Shown here: piece after piece, positions 37,094-45,051 of the stretch
Numbering within the stretch: position 1 is the stretch's first letter
How the letters are laid out: the number at the start of each line of letters is the position of its first letter
Origin: Streptomyces vilmorinianum
GTDB lineage: Bacteria; Actinomycetota; Actinomycetes; Streptomycetales; Streptomycetaceae
Assembly: GCF_005517195.1 (NCBI RefSeq)
Contig: NZ_CP040244.1
Span: 2,188,001 to 2,252,000, forward strand
Length of the DNA stretch: 64,000 nt
Reading direction: 5' to 3'
Translations under genes and position numbers: made by a program
Notes under the pieces: generated by a model
The model's database searches: none
Told to the model about the DNA's origin: nothing
The model's input: the letters and a program-made list of their open reading frames with translations, nothing else

Positions 37094-38548
37094 ATGGCAC
37101 AGGACCGCCCCACCTTGCCCCCCGTTCAGCTGCACTCGGACGCGGAGCTGGCGCGGGACGCCCTGGCCACCCCCCTCCTGTCCCGCGCCGCCCGGCTCGC
37201 CCGCTGGGTCGGCCCGGAGACCCGGGTCGGCGCCGGCGGCGAACTCGTCGACGAACAACTCCCCGCGGCCGCCGAGGTGCTGGGCCTCGCGGCCGACGAG
37301 GACGGCGAGGCCTACGCGAGCGAGGCCTGGCGGCTCGCCGTCGACACGGGACTCGTGGAGGTCGAGGACGGCGACGACGACACCCCGGGCGAGGCCGCCG
37401 CGGGCGAGAACCTCGCGCTCCTCACGGGCGGCGCGCCGCTCGACGTCCTCGGGATCTGGCTGGACGGCCTGGACGTGGTCTTCGCCGACGCCACCGCGCC
37501 CGTGCTCGACGACCTGGCGGAGGTCGTCGGCGAGGACGGCGAGATCGACTTCGAGCTCCTCGACTGGAACCCGGAGGAGGAGGCGGAGTTCCTGGAGGGC
37601 GTGCTCGGCAACCTGTATCTGCTCACGGTCAGCGAGGGCGGATCGGGCGACGGGCCGGTGCCGCTGCCGGCGCTCGCCGCGTCGATGATCGTCCCGGACG
37701 ACATGGGCGAGCCGACGGACGACGTACTGGAGCAGGTCTCCGAGGCGATGATGCGCCTCGACGACCAGTTCCGGCTGCTCGAACCGATCGGGCTCGTCGA
37801 GTACCAGCCTGTCGACGAGGCGCTGATGGCCGAGGAGGGCGAGGAGGGCGAGGAGCCCGCCCCGCAGATCGACGAGGTCGACGACGAGGACGTCACGCGG
37901 TACGGGATGGTCCGGCTGACGCCGCTCGGGCTCTACGGCGTACGGGCCCGCATGCTGGAGGCGGGCCTGGACGCGCCGGCCGTCGGCGAACTCGCGGACA
38001 AGGGCGCGGACGCGCTCCTCGACGGCCTCGCCTCCTACCCCGAGGCCGCGGCGCGCGCCGAGACGGCGGGCTGGCTGGCCGGCCGGGACGCGGTGGCCGC
38101 GGCACGCGAGCTGCTCGGCGCGGCACGCGGCGCGGACGCCGGCTCGCCGCTGCGCCGGCTCCACTGCCAGCAGGCGCTCTCGCTGGTGGGCGGGGAGGCG
38201 GAGCCGGCGGTACGGGAGGTGCTGGACGACACGGAACTGGGCGGGCTCGCCCGGGTCTGGCTCGCGGAGCGGGGCGCGGCGGACGTACCAGCGCCGCCGG
38301 AGTCGATGATCTTCTGGCTGGCGATCGACACGATCGCGGCGCAGCTGGACGCGGAGGGCGACCTGGAGGAACTCCGGGACCTGATCGAGGGGCTGACGGG
38401 CCAGCACAGCGGCTTCTTCGACGCGGCCTGGCGAGTCGAGCACCCGTCGACGGCGGAGGTCCTGGAGGCGATGGGCCGCCTCCACCGCGACAAGGCGGCG
38501 GCGAAGGACGCCCGCAAGGCGGCCTTCAAGGCGAGGTCGAGGGCGTGA
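37094..38548 (+). CDS. Acidic conserved hypothetical protein
   Basis: 484 aa, strongly acidic, cytoplasmic, with no signal or membrane segment. Acid-rich stretches include EVEDGDDDTPG and EEGEEGEEPAPQIDEVDDED; the C-terminus turns basic (DKAAAKDARKAAFKARSRA). Repeated Ala/Leu helices (about residues 295-400) suggest a helical-repeat fold. I do not recognise a function. ATG at 37094 with GAGGAGAAG upstream. TACGCT near 37010 is a possible -10. Confidence 0.8.
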   Translation: MAQDRPTLPPVQLHSDAELARDALATPLLSRAARLARWVGPETRVGAGGELVDEQLPAAAEVLGLAADEDGEAYASEAWRLAVDTGLVEVEDGDDDTPGEAAAGENLALLTGGAPLDVLGIWLDGLDVVFADATAPVLDDLAEVVGEDGEIDFELLDWNPEEEAEFLEGVLGNLYLLTVSEGGSGDGPVPLPALAASMIVPDDMGEPTDDVLEQVSEAMMRLDDQFRLLEPIGLVEYQPVDEALMAEEGEEGEEPAPQIDEVDDEDVTRYGMVRLTPLGLYGVRARMLEAGLDAPAVGELADKGADALLDGLASYPEAAARAETAGWLAGRDAVAAARELLGAARGADAGSPLRRLHCQQALSLVGGEAEPAVREVLDDTELGGLARVWLAERGAADVPAPPESMIFWLAIDTIAAQLDAEGDLEELRDLIEGLTGQHSGFFDAAWRVEHPSTAEVLEAMGRLHRDKAAAKDARKAAFKARSRA

Positions 38549-38960
38549 TTCCCCCACCCCGCCCCTTCCCGAATCCCTGACGAGCCCGCGGCCTGCGCCC
38601 CGCCCCCGGACCCCCAGCCGCACCCGCTTCGCGGCGCGGTGGGTGAGGCGACTCGGGGCAGTGGCTCGGCGGCCCGGTGCGCCTGCTTCGCGGCGAGGGG
38701 GTGAGGGGGGCTCGGTGTGGCGCCTCCGCCGCCGCGTCCGCGACCGCCGCCGCGCCCGCCGGGTCGGCCAGGTCGCCGCCCGTCAGGACATGCCCGTCCC
38801 CGGCGAGCGACTCCAGCGTCTCGCGGGCCTCGTCGGCGCGCGTGCCGTAGTGGACGGCGACCCGGTCGCCGTTGGCGGCGAACGCCTGGGCCACGGCGCG
38901 GCCGAGACCGCGGGACGCGCCGCTGACGAGGACGCGCCGGCCGGAAGGGGGCAGGTTCAT
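38526..38960 (-). pseudogene. Short-chain dehydrogenase remnant
   Basis: The first 80 residues (from 38960) are an SDR N-terminus: RRVLVSGASRGLGRAVAQAFAANG (NAD-binding TGxxxGxG type) and GGDLADPAGAAAVADAAAE. At about 38717 homology stops and the frame continues as Pro/Arg-rich nonsense. No catalytic YxxxK is present. GC-rich imperfect repeats (38628-38658 and 38688-38718) lie at the break, so a deletion probably removed the rest. Confidence 0.7.
38628..38718. repeat. Imperfect 31-bp direct repeats at the SDR breakpoint
   Basis: GCTTCGCGGCG followed by GTGAG and CTCGG occurs at 38628-38658 and 38688-38718. This looks like the deletion or expansion scar next to the truncated SDR. Confidence 0.55.
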
Positions 38961-39049
38961 GGAAGGACGCCTCTCTGTTCAACCCACGTTTATACGGGGG
39001 CGGGACCGTGTGCCCGGACACCGGGTGACGACAGGGAGACGACCACGCC

Positions 39050-40444
39050 ATGCCTCTCAACCGCAGACAGTTCGCCAAGCAGTCCGCCGCCACGGGCGCC
39101 GGGCTCGTCCTGACCGGAGCCGTCGGCGCGCTGGCCACCGCGCCCGAGGCGCTGGCGCTCGGACACGGCCACCAGCTCGGATACGGGCCCCTCGTCGAGG
39201 ACCCCGCGGGCCTCCTCTCCCTCCCCGCCGGGTTCTCGTACCGCGTCCTCACCCACAGCGGCGTCACCACGCTGGAGTCCGGCGAGTTCACGCCCCAGAA
39301 GCACGACGGCACCGCCACCTTCGCCGGCCCCCGCGGCACCACGCTCCTGGTCAACAACCACGAGCTCAAGGGCCCCCGCTCGAAGTGGCAGCACCCCGTC
39401 CCGCTCGCCGAGGGGCTCGTCTACGACCCGGCCGCGGCCGGCGGCTGCACGGTCGTGGAGGTGCACCGCGACGGCACCGTCGCCGAGTGGGTGGGCATCG
39501 CCGGCACCTCCACCAACTGCGCCGGCGGCCGCACCCCCTGGGGCACCTGGCTCACCTGCGAGGAGAACTCCGACCTCGCCGGCGAGAACGGCATGACCAA
39601 GGACCACGGGTACGTCTTCGAGGTCGACCCGTGCGACCGCCGTGCCAACCGCGACCCCCGGCCCATCAAGGCGTTCGGCCGCTACGACCACGAGGCCGTC
39701 GTCATCGACCCCAAGCGCGGCCACGCCTACCTCACCGAGGACGACTCCAAGCCCAACGGCCTCTTCTTCCGCTGGGTCCCGCCCGCCGGCTTCGAGCACG
39801 GCCGCGGCAGGCTCCGCACCCTCGCCGACGACGCCGGCGTCCTCCAGGCGCCCCGCTGCATCGACTCGGGCGGCCGGTTCGTCGACGACCTCTCCCGGGC
39901 CACCGGGATCGGCACGGTCTACGGCGTGGACTGGGTGGACGTCCCCGACCGCGACGGCCGCGAGGTCGCGGTCCGCGAGCAGTTCGGCCCCGCCGAGGTC
40001 ACCCGCGGCCGCAAGCTGGAGGGCATGTGGTGGGGTGACGGGGGCGCCTACATCGTCTCCTCGTACGCCCGCGAGGAGAGCCCCGGCGCCGCGCACGACG
40101 GCCAGGTCTGGTTCTACGACCCCAAGCGCCGCACCCTCACCCTGAAGGTGCTGCTGGGCGTCAACCCGGCCCCGGAGGAGGACGGCGCGTACGACGGCCC
40201 GGACAACATCACCGTCTCCCCCTACGGCGGCCTCGTCATCGCAGAGGACGGCGAGGGCGTCTCGCACCTCTTCGGAGCCACCGAGCGCGGCAGGACGTAC
40301 CCGATCGCCCGCAACGACCTGAACGACAGCGAGTTCGCGGGCGTCGTCTTCTCGCCCGACGGCGACACGCTCTTCGCCTGCATCCAGCAACCCGGCATCA
40401 TGGTCGCGATCACCGGCCCCTGGCGCCGCCAGCCGCGCCACTGA
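39050..40444 (+). CDS. Tat-exported PhoX/DUF839-family protein
   Basis: 464 aa. A twin-arginine signal (LNRRQFAKQSAATGAGLVL, cleaved near residue 36) precedes a beta-propeller of the PhoX type: LVNNHELKG, GGRTPWGTWLTCEEN, GRYDHEAVVIDPKRG and AYLTEDDSKPNGLFFRW. PhoX enzymes are calcium/iron phosphatases acting outside the membrane. GTTCAACCCAC plus a weaker second unit (38977-38998) could be a poor PHO box. ATG at 39050 after GGGAGACG. Confidence 0.85.
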   Translation: MPLNRRQFAKQSAATGAGLVLTGAVGALATAPEALALGHGHQLGYGPLVEDPAGLLSLPAGFSYRVLTHSGVTTLESGEFTPQKHDGTATFAGPRGTTLLVNNHELKGPRSKWQHPVPLAEGLVYDPAAAGGCTVVEVHRDGTVAEWVGIAGTSTNCAGGRTPWGTWLTCEENSDLAGENGMTKDHGYVFEVDPCDRRANRDPRPIKAFGRYDHEAVVIDPKRGHAYLTEDDSKPNGLFFRWVPPAGFEHGRGRLRTLADDAGVLQAPRCIDSGGRFVDDLSRATGIGTVYGVDWVDVPDRDGREVAVREQFGPAEVTRGRKLEGMWWGDGGAYIVSSYAREESPGAAHDGQVWFYDPKRRTLTLKVLLGVNPAPEEDGAYDGPDNITVSPYGGLVIAEDGEGVSHLFGATERGRTYPIARNDLNDSEFAGVVFSPDGDTLFACIQQPGIMVAITGPWRRQPRH

Positions 40445-40467
40445 CCACGCCCCGGCCGACAAAACCG

Positions 40468-40498
40468 TTGGTGCGCCCGCGCGTTGTCCCCCTAAGGT
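40468..40498 (+). promoter_or_regulatory. Candidate promoter of the Y-RNA/Ro transcription unit
   Basis: TTGGTG (40468-40473), 19 nt, TAAGGT (40493-40498). It would start RNA near 40505, just before the first structured RNA. No other promoter-like site is obvious among the RNAs. Confidence 0.45.
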
Positions 40499-40519
40499 GA
40501 TGCTCGTCCAGGTGCGACA

Positions 40520-40626
40520 GGCAGGACCTACTTCCACTCATAATGGGGAGGCCGCGGGTTCGAATCCCGCCGCCGGCATTCGTGCCGGTGTAGCTCAGGG
40601 GCAGAGCACCAACCGTCGGTTCCGCC
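40520..40626 (+). ncRNA. Y RNA-like (YrlA-type) RNA 1 with permuted tRNA mimic
   Basis: Terminal helix GGCAGGACC (40520-40528) / GGTTCCGCC (40618-40626), 8 of 9 paired. Inside, in this order: T-arm GCGGG-TTCGAAT-CCCGC (40554-40570); acceptor strand CGCCGGC, loop ATTCGT, GCCGGTG (40571-40590), 7 bp; TA; D-arm GCTC-AGGGGCA-GAGC (40593-40607). The order T-arm to acceptor to D-arm is a circular permutation of tRNA without an anticodon arm, as in bacterial YrlA RNAs bound by Ro. ACTTC follows the 5' helix, as in RNAs 2 and 3. Confidence 0.8.
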
Positions 40627-40637
40627 GGCCTTGATCT

Positions 40638-40707
40638 CTGGACACCACAACTTCATGCACCTCCCGGTGCGTTCTCGGGAGGCACAGCATCCGACGAGGG
40701 TGTCCGG
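40638..40707 (+). ncRNA. Y RNA-like RNA 2, hairpin without tRNA module
   Basis: Stem I CTGGACACC/GGTGTCCGG (40638-40646 / 40699-40707, 9 bp), internal loop ACAACTTC / CCGACGAG, stem II ATGC/GCAT (40655-40658 / 40687-40690), stem III CCTCCCG/CGGGAGG (40660-40666 / 40676-40682) with a 9-nt loop. Stem, large internal loop, stem resembles a classic Y RNA. It shares ACTTC beside the terminal helix with its neighbours. Confidence 0.6.
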
Positions 40708-40713
40708 TGCGCA

Positions 40714-40820
40714 GGCGACGGATACTTCATGGGGAACAGCGGGTTGCGGGTTCGAGTCCCGTCACGCCTTCGGGGCGTGTAGCTCAATTGGGTAGAGCAG
40801 CCGTTATATGGACCGTCGCC
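40714..40820 (+). ncRNA. Y RNA-like (YrlA-type) RNA 3 with permuted tRNA mimic
   Basis: Terminal helix GGCGACGG (40714-40721) / CCGTCGCC (40813-40820), perfect; inner helix AGCGG/CCGTT (40738-40742 / 40801-40805). tRNA-like core: T-arm GCGGG-TTCGAGT-CCCGT (40746-40762), acceptor CACGCC-TTCGG-GGCGTG (40763-40779), TA, D-arm GCTC-AATTGGGTA-GAGC (40782-40798). Same permuted architecture as RNA 1 with different sequence, so base-pairing has been preserved while bases changed. Confidence 0.8.
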
Positions 40821-40848
40821 GACCTCTGAACTCGGGCATTCTCGTCGC

Positions 40849-40888
40849 TGTGTTTCCCCCTCGCTCTTCGAATTCGGGGGAATTCACA
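40849..40888 (+). promoter_or_regulatory. Hairpin masking the Ro gene ribosome-binding site
   Basis: TTCCCCC (40854-40860) pairs with GGGGGAA (40876-40882) and TGTG (40849-40852) with CACA (40885-40888). GGGGGA is the only plausible Shine-Dalgarno for the ATG at 40890, so translation would need this stem opened. Confidence 0.5.
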
Positions 40889-40889
40889 C

Positions 40890-42467
40890 ATGGCACGCTT
40901 CAACACCCGTACCACCAAGGCCCGCGTCACCTCGCCCGTGACCTCCGTCGGCGCCACCACCCGCACCCACGAGGGCGGCGTCGGTGTCCTCAGGGACGCG
41001 CGGTCCGAGCTCTTCCTGCTCGCGGTCACCAACTTCGTCTCGCAGCGCACCTTCTACGAGAGCGGCGCCGACCGCGACGACCGTTTCGCCGCGCTCGTGC
41101 GCAAGCTCGCCGTCGAGGACCCCGAGTGGACCGCAGGCCTGCTCGCCTGGCTGCGCCGCGACGGCAACATGCGCACGGCCTCCCTCGTCGGCGCCGCCGA
41201 GTACGTGAAGGCACGCCTCGACGCGGGCGCCGAGACCGGACCCACGAACCGCCGGGTCGTCGCCTCCGTCCTGCTGCGCGCGGACGAGCCCGGGGAGCTG
41301 ATCGGCTACTGGACCTCGACGTACGGGCGGAACATCCCCAAGCCCGTGAAGCGCGGAGTCGCCGACGCCGTCCGGCGGCTCTACAACGGAAAGTCCCTGC
41401 TCAAGTACGACACCGTCGGCAAGGGGTACCGCTTCGGCGACATCCTCAACCTCGTGCACGCCTCGCCCGACCCGGAGAAGGCGTGGCAGGGCGAGCTGTT
41501 CCGGTACGCGCTCGACCGCCGGCACAACCCCGACACCGCCGTTCCCCCGGAGTCCGACCGCACGCTGACCGCCCACCGGGCCCTGATGGCGCTCCCGGTC
41601 GCCGAACGGCGTGCCGTGGTCACCGGACCCGACGGCGCGCGACGGCTGGCCGAGGCGGGGATGACCTGGGAGGCACTGGCGGGCTGGCTGCAGGGGCCGA
41701 TGGACGCGGCGGCCTGGGAGGCCGTCATTCCCTCGATGGGCGCCATGGCGCTCCTGAGGAACCTGCGCAACTTCGACCAGGCGGGGGTCTCCGACGAGGT
41801 CGCGGCCCAGGTCGCGGCGAAGATCTCGGACCCGGTCGTCGTCGCGAAGTCGAAGCAGTTCCCGTTCCGCTATCTCGCCGCCTTCCAGCACGCACCCTCG
41901 CTGCGCTGGTCGTACCCGCTGGAGCGGGCGCTCGGTCACTCGCTGGCCAACGTGCCCGCGCTGCCGGGCCGGACCCTGGTCCTCGTCGACCGCTCGGGCT
42001 CGATGTGGACGAGGCTTTCGGACCGCTCGGAGCTCAACCGGGCCGACGCGGCCGCCGTGTTCGGCGCGGCGGTCGCGATGCGGGCGGCCGACGCCGACCT
42101 GGTCGAGTTCGGCACGAGCAGCGCCCGGGTGAAGTACCGGACGGGCGAGTCGGTGCTGAAGGTCCTCGGCCGTTTCGGCGAGCTCGGCGGCACCGACACC
42201 ACCGAGGCGGTCCGCAAGCACTACAAGGGTCACGACCGGGTGCTGATCGTCACCGACGAGCAGGCCGCGTACAGCCACTACGGCGACCCGACCGCGCAGG
42301 TGCCGGACCGTGTTCCGGTCTACACCTGGAACCTCGCGGGCTACCGGACGGGCCACGCCCCCTCGGGAAGCGGCAACCGCCATACGTTCGGCGGCCTGAC
42401 CGACGCCGCGTTCCGGATGGTTCCGCTGCTCGAGGCCGGCCGGAGCGCCGACTGGCCCTGGACGTGA
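40890..42467 (+). CDS. rsr: Ro60 orthologue (TROVE and vWA domains), Rsr
   Basis: 525 aa. An N-terminal TROVE HEAT-repeat ring (about residues 20-340; RTFYESGADRDDRF, GNMRTASLVGAAEYVK, KSLLKYDTVGKGYRFGDILNLVH) is followed by a von Willebrand A domain with a full MIDAS: D367, S369, S371 (LVDRSGSMW), T435 and D456 (IVTDEQ). Ro proteins bind Y RNAs and misfolded RNAs; in Deinococcus Rsr works with polynucleotide phosphorylase in rRNA maturation and decay under stress. Three Y-like RNAs lie directly upstream. No rtcB/rtcA neighbours. Confidence 0.95.
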   Translation: MARFNTRTTKARVTSPVTSVGATTRTHEGGVGVLRDARSELFLLAVTNFVSQRTFYESGADRDDRFAALVRKLAVEDPEWTAGLLAWLRRDGNMRTASLVGAAEYVKARLDAGAETGPTNRRVVASVLLRADEPGELIGYWTSTYGRNIPKPVKRGVADAVRRLYNGKSLLKYDTVGKGYRFGDILNLVHASPDPEKAWQGELFRYALDRRHNPDTAVPPESDRTLTAHRALMALPVAERRAVVTGPDGARRLAEAGMTWEALAGWLQGPMDAAAWEAVIPSMGAMALLRNLRNFDQAGVSDEVAAQVAAKISDPVVVAKSKQFPFRYLAAFQHAPSLRWSYPLERALGHSLANVPALPGRTLVLVDRSGSMWTRLSDRSELNRADAAAVFGAAVAMRAADADLVEFGTSSARVKYRTGESVLKVLGRFGELGGTDTTEAVRKHYKGHDRVLIVTDEQAAYSHYGDPTAQVPDRVPVYTWNLAGYRTGHAPSGSGNRHTFGGLTDAAFRMVPLLEAGRSADWPWT

Positions 42468-42469
42468 GG

Positions 42470-42499
42470 AAGGGCCCGCCGGGTGACCGGCGGGCCCTT
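42470..42499. terminator. Bidirectional terminator between rsr and the TerD gene
   Basis: AAGGGCCCGCCGG (42470-42482), loop GTGA, CCGGCGGGCCCTT (42487-42499), with T at 42500 and A/G-rich sequence on the other side. Perfect 13-bp stem. Confidence 0.8.
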
Positions 42500-42512
42500 T
42501 CCGTACAGCGGA

Positions 42513-43736
42513 TCAGAGCGCCTGGGCAGCCGGCTTCACCATGCCGCGGACCGTCCGGGACTTCACGAACTCGCCCATCGCGGTCATCTCCCACTCGCCG
42601 GAGAACTGCTTGATGAGCTTGGCCATCATCACGCCCGTCTGCGGCTCGGCCGTGGTCAGGTCGAAGCGGACCAGCTCCTCGCCGCTCGCGGCGTCGATCA
42701 GCCGGCAGTAGGCCTTGGCGACCTCGGTGAACTTCTGGCCGGAGAACGAGTTGACCGTGAAGACCAGGCCGGTGGCGTCCGCCGGGAGACGGCCGAGGTC
42801 GACGACGATGACCTCGTCGTCGCCCGCGCCCTCGCCGGTCAGATTGTCGCCGGAGTGCTTGATCGCGCCGTTCAGGATCGAGAGCTTGCCGAAGTAGCAG
42901 CTGTCCAGGTGGTTGCGCTGGGGGCCGTAGGCGATGACCGAGGCGTCGAGGTCGATGTCCTTGCCGCGGTACGCGGGCTCCCAGCCGAGGCCCATCTTGA
43001 CCTGGGAGAGCAGCGGGCGGCCGCCCTTGACCAGCGACACGGTCTGGTTCTTCTGCAGGCTGACCCGGCCCTTGTCCAGGTTGATCTTTCCGGTGGAGAC
43101 CGGGGCGGCGGCCGGCGCGGCGGCGGGCGGCGGGGGCGTGGTCGCGGCGAGCCGCGGGTCGACGGGGGCGGCGACCGGAGGCGCCACGGGAGGCGCCACA
43201 GGAGGTGCCACGGGAGTGGGGGCGGCCGCGGGCTCCTCGTCCACCGAGACGCCGAAGTCGGTCGCGATGCCCGCGAGCCCGTTCGCGTACCCCTGGCCCA
43301 CGGCACGCGCCTTCCAGGCGCCGTTCCTGAGGTAGATCTCCACGATCACCAGCGCCGTCTCCGTACCGAGCCGCGGCGGGGTGAAGGTGGCGAGGACCTG
43401 GCCGTCGTCGGCGTTGCGGATCGTCGCCGTGGGCTCGATGCCCTGGAACGTCTGGCCGGCCGCGTCGGGGCTCGCGGTGACGACGATCTTCTCGATGCCG
43501 GGCGGCACCGCGCCGGTGTCCACCAGGATCGCGTCCGGAGCCGCCCCGCCGCCGGAGCGGTAGGTCACACCGGGGCCGGAGGGCTGGTTGTAGAAGATGA
43601 AGTCGGCGTCCGAGCGCACCTTGCCGTCGGCGGTGAGCAGCAGGCCCGAGACGTCGAGCCGCACCGGAGCGGCGACGTCCACCGCCACGCGCGCGGCGGA
43701 CAGAGGGATGTTCGAGCCGGGGGTCATAGCGGTCAT
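42513..43736 (-). CDS. Tandem TerD-domain protein with Pro/Ala linker
   Basis: 407 aa: TerD domain 1 (about residues 5-165; VRSDADFIFYNQPSGPG, ALVIVEIYLRNGAWKARAVGQG), a linker of PVAPP repeats and Ala/Pro runs (about 170-215), and TerD domain 2 (about 220-400; DLDASVIAYGPQRNHLDSCYFG, EVAKAYCRLID, WEMTAMGEFVKSRT). TerD modules bind calcium and occur in tellurite/stress-resistance systems. ATG at 43736, or 43727 four codons on. It converges with rsr. Confidence 0.88.
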   Translation of the reverse strand: MTAMTPGSNIPLSAARVAVDVAAPVRLDVSGLLLTADGKVRSDADFIFYNQPSGPGVTYRSGGGAAPDAILVDTGAVPPGIEKIVVTASPDAAGQTFQGIEPTATIRNADDGQVLATFTPPRLGTETALVIVEIYLRNGAWKARAVGQGYANGLAGIATDFGVSVDEEPAAAPTPVAPPVAPPVAPPVAAPVDPRLAATTPPPPAAAPAAAPVSTGKINLDKGRVSLQKNQTVSLVKGGRPLLSQVKMGLGWEPAYRGKDIDLDASVIAYGPQRNHLDSCYFGKLSILNGAIKHSGDNLTGEGAGDDEVIVVDLGRLPADATGLVFTVNSFSGQKFTEVAKAYCRLIDAASGEELVRFDLTTAEPQTGVMMAKLIKQFSGEWEMTAMGEFVKSRTVRGMVKPAAQAL

Positions 43737-43772
43737 GCCAGAGGTAACGAGCGAGACCGCTTTGCCGTTCCC

Positions 43773-44012
43773 TTACCTTCGCCCGGTTCGGCCACCCTGG
43801 TTACGCGGGTGATTGCGGGCCGCCCGCTCGTTGCCGAACTTGTACGCGCCCGTCCAGCGCGCCATGACCAGCTGGGCGTCCCCCGACCCCACCTCCGCCA
43901 GGAACTTCTCCGCACGTCCCCCGCGCAGGGTGCCCGCGGCGCGCCCGCGGTGGGTGAGGACGACCGTGCCGTCCGCACGCTGCTCGTAACCGAATCCATG
44001 AGGCTGTGGCAT
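43773..44012 (-). CDS. Small conserved Streptomyces hypothetical protein
   Basis: 79 aa, basic: MPQPHGFGYEQRADG at the start, LVMARWTGAYKFGNERAA near the end and a HPRNQGG tail. This sequence type recurs in Streptomyces but has no known function. ATG 44012 is chosen with GGCAGG about 9 nt upstream; ATG at 44021 is an alternative. It lies 36 bp upstream of the TerD gene on the same strand. Confidence 0.75.
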   Translation of the reverse strand: MPQPHGFGYEQRADGTVVLTHRGRAAGTLRGGRAEKFLAEVGSGDAQLVMARWTGAYKFGNERAARNHPRNQGGRTGRR

Positions 44013-44082
44013 GACGGGCATCCTGCCGTTCCCGGGCAGGTCCGTCATATGAATATTCGGGTTGATCGTATTCTTGCCGCTC

Positions 44083-45051
44083 GTGGGTGGGAGCTCTTTC
44101 AGAACGCGGGACGTGGACGAGGCGCGGCAGGAGATCGACGCGCGGTACTACGCCAACTTCATGGACGTCATCGAGCGGCAGGAACGTCCCTTCGCCGCCC
44201 GGTTCGACACGGTGGACCTGGGGCCGCTGGTCATCGGCGACCTGTCCTGCGGGGCGGACGTGCGGATGCGCTTCGGCGAGCTCGGGGCGTTCCACGTCAA
44301 CGCCCCGCTGTCGGGGACGATGGAACTGCGGCAGGGCGGCCGCGCCCCGGTGCTGGCGACGCCGGCCGAGGCGGTGGTGCTCGATCCCTCGGGGGACACC
44401 TTCCTGGACCGCTGGAGCGGGGACTGCCGGGCCCTCTCCGTCAAGATCGACGCGGCCGCGCTCCGCGAACGCCTGGAGCGCCTCATCGGGCGGCCGCCGC
44501 ATGGCGCCCTCGCCTTCGAGCCGCGTCTGGACATCACGCGCGGCCCCGGCCTGAGCTGGGTGCGCCTCGCCCGGCAGGTGGCGCACGAGGCGCTTGCCGG
44601 GGACAGCCTGGCCCACCATCCTCTGGTCGCCGCACCCCTGCAGGAGGCGCTGCTCAACGGGCTGCTCCTGGCCGCCGAGCACCCCTGGCGCGAGGAGCTC
44701 GCCCACCCGGGGGAGCCGCTGCGCCCGGCGCCCGTCAAGCGCGTGATGGACGCGGTGCGGGCCCGCCCGGAGCACCCGTTCACCACCACCGAGCTCGCCG
44801 GCCTGGCCAGGGTCGGCGTGCGCCGGCTGCAGGAGTCGTTCCGCGAGCACGTGGGCATGTCACCCATGGCGTACGTACGGGACGTCCGTCTCGAACGGGT
44901 CCATGAGGAGCTGCGGGGCGCCGCGCCCGACGAGCTGAGCGTGAGCGAGGTGGCCTGGCGCTGGGGGTTCGCGCACCACGGGAGGTTCGCGGCGCAGTAC
45001 CGGACCCGGTTCGGCGAGACGCCCTCGCAGACGCTGCGCTCGACGCGGTGA
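44083..45051 (+). CDS. AraC-family regulator (AraC-binding-like plus HTH)
   Basis: 322 aa. N-terminal sensor domain (about 1-190) and a C-terminal double HTH: FTTTELAGLARVGVRRLQESFREHVGMSPM and VSEVAWRWGFAHHGRFAAQYRTRFGETPSQTLR. The start is uncertain: GTG 44083 lies 8 nt after TATTCT and would be leaderless; a TTG at 44062 is in frame. No neighbour clearly reveals its target; the uronate genes lie just downstream. Confidence 0.85.
   Translation: MGGSSFRTRDVDEARQEIDARYYANFMDVIERQERPFAARFDTVDLGPLVIGDLSCGADVRMRFGELGAFHVNAPLSGTMELRQGGRAPVLATPAEAVVLDPSGDTFLDRWSGDCRALSVKIDAAALRERLERLIGRPPHGALAFEPRLDITRGPGLSWVRLARQVAHEALAGDSLAHHPLVAAPLQEALLNGLLLAAEHPWREELAHPGEPLRPAPVKRVMDAVRARPEHPFTTTELAGLARVGVRRLQESFREHVGMSPMAYVRDVRLERVHEELRGAAPDELSVSEVAWRWGFAHHGRFAAQYRTRFGETPSQTLRSTR

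Noticed and set aside
38977..38998. PHO box of the PhoX-type gene
   Set aside because: Only one unit resembles GTTCACC; the second is poor. Kept as a remark, not as a feature.
40554..40608. tRNA gene
   Set aside because: T-arm precedes D-arm, the acceptor is closed by a loop and there is no anticodon arm. Better explained as a YrlA-type module.
40746..40799. Second tRNA gene, or a tRNA-borne attachment site
   Set aside because: Same permuted order as the first, no integrase or mobile genes nearby, and adjacent to a Ro gene.
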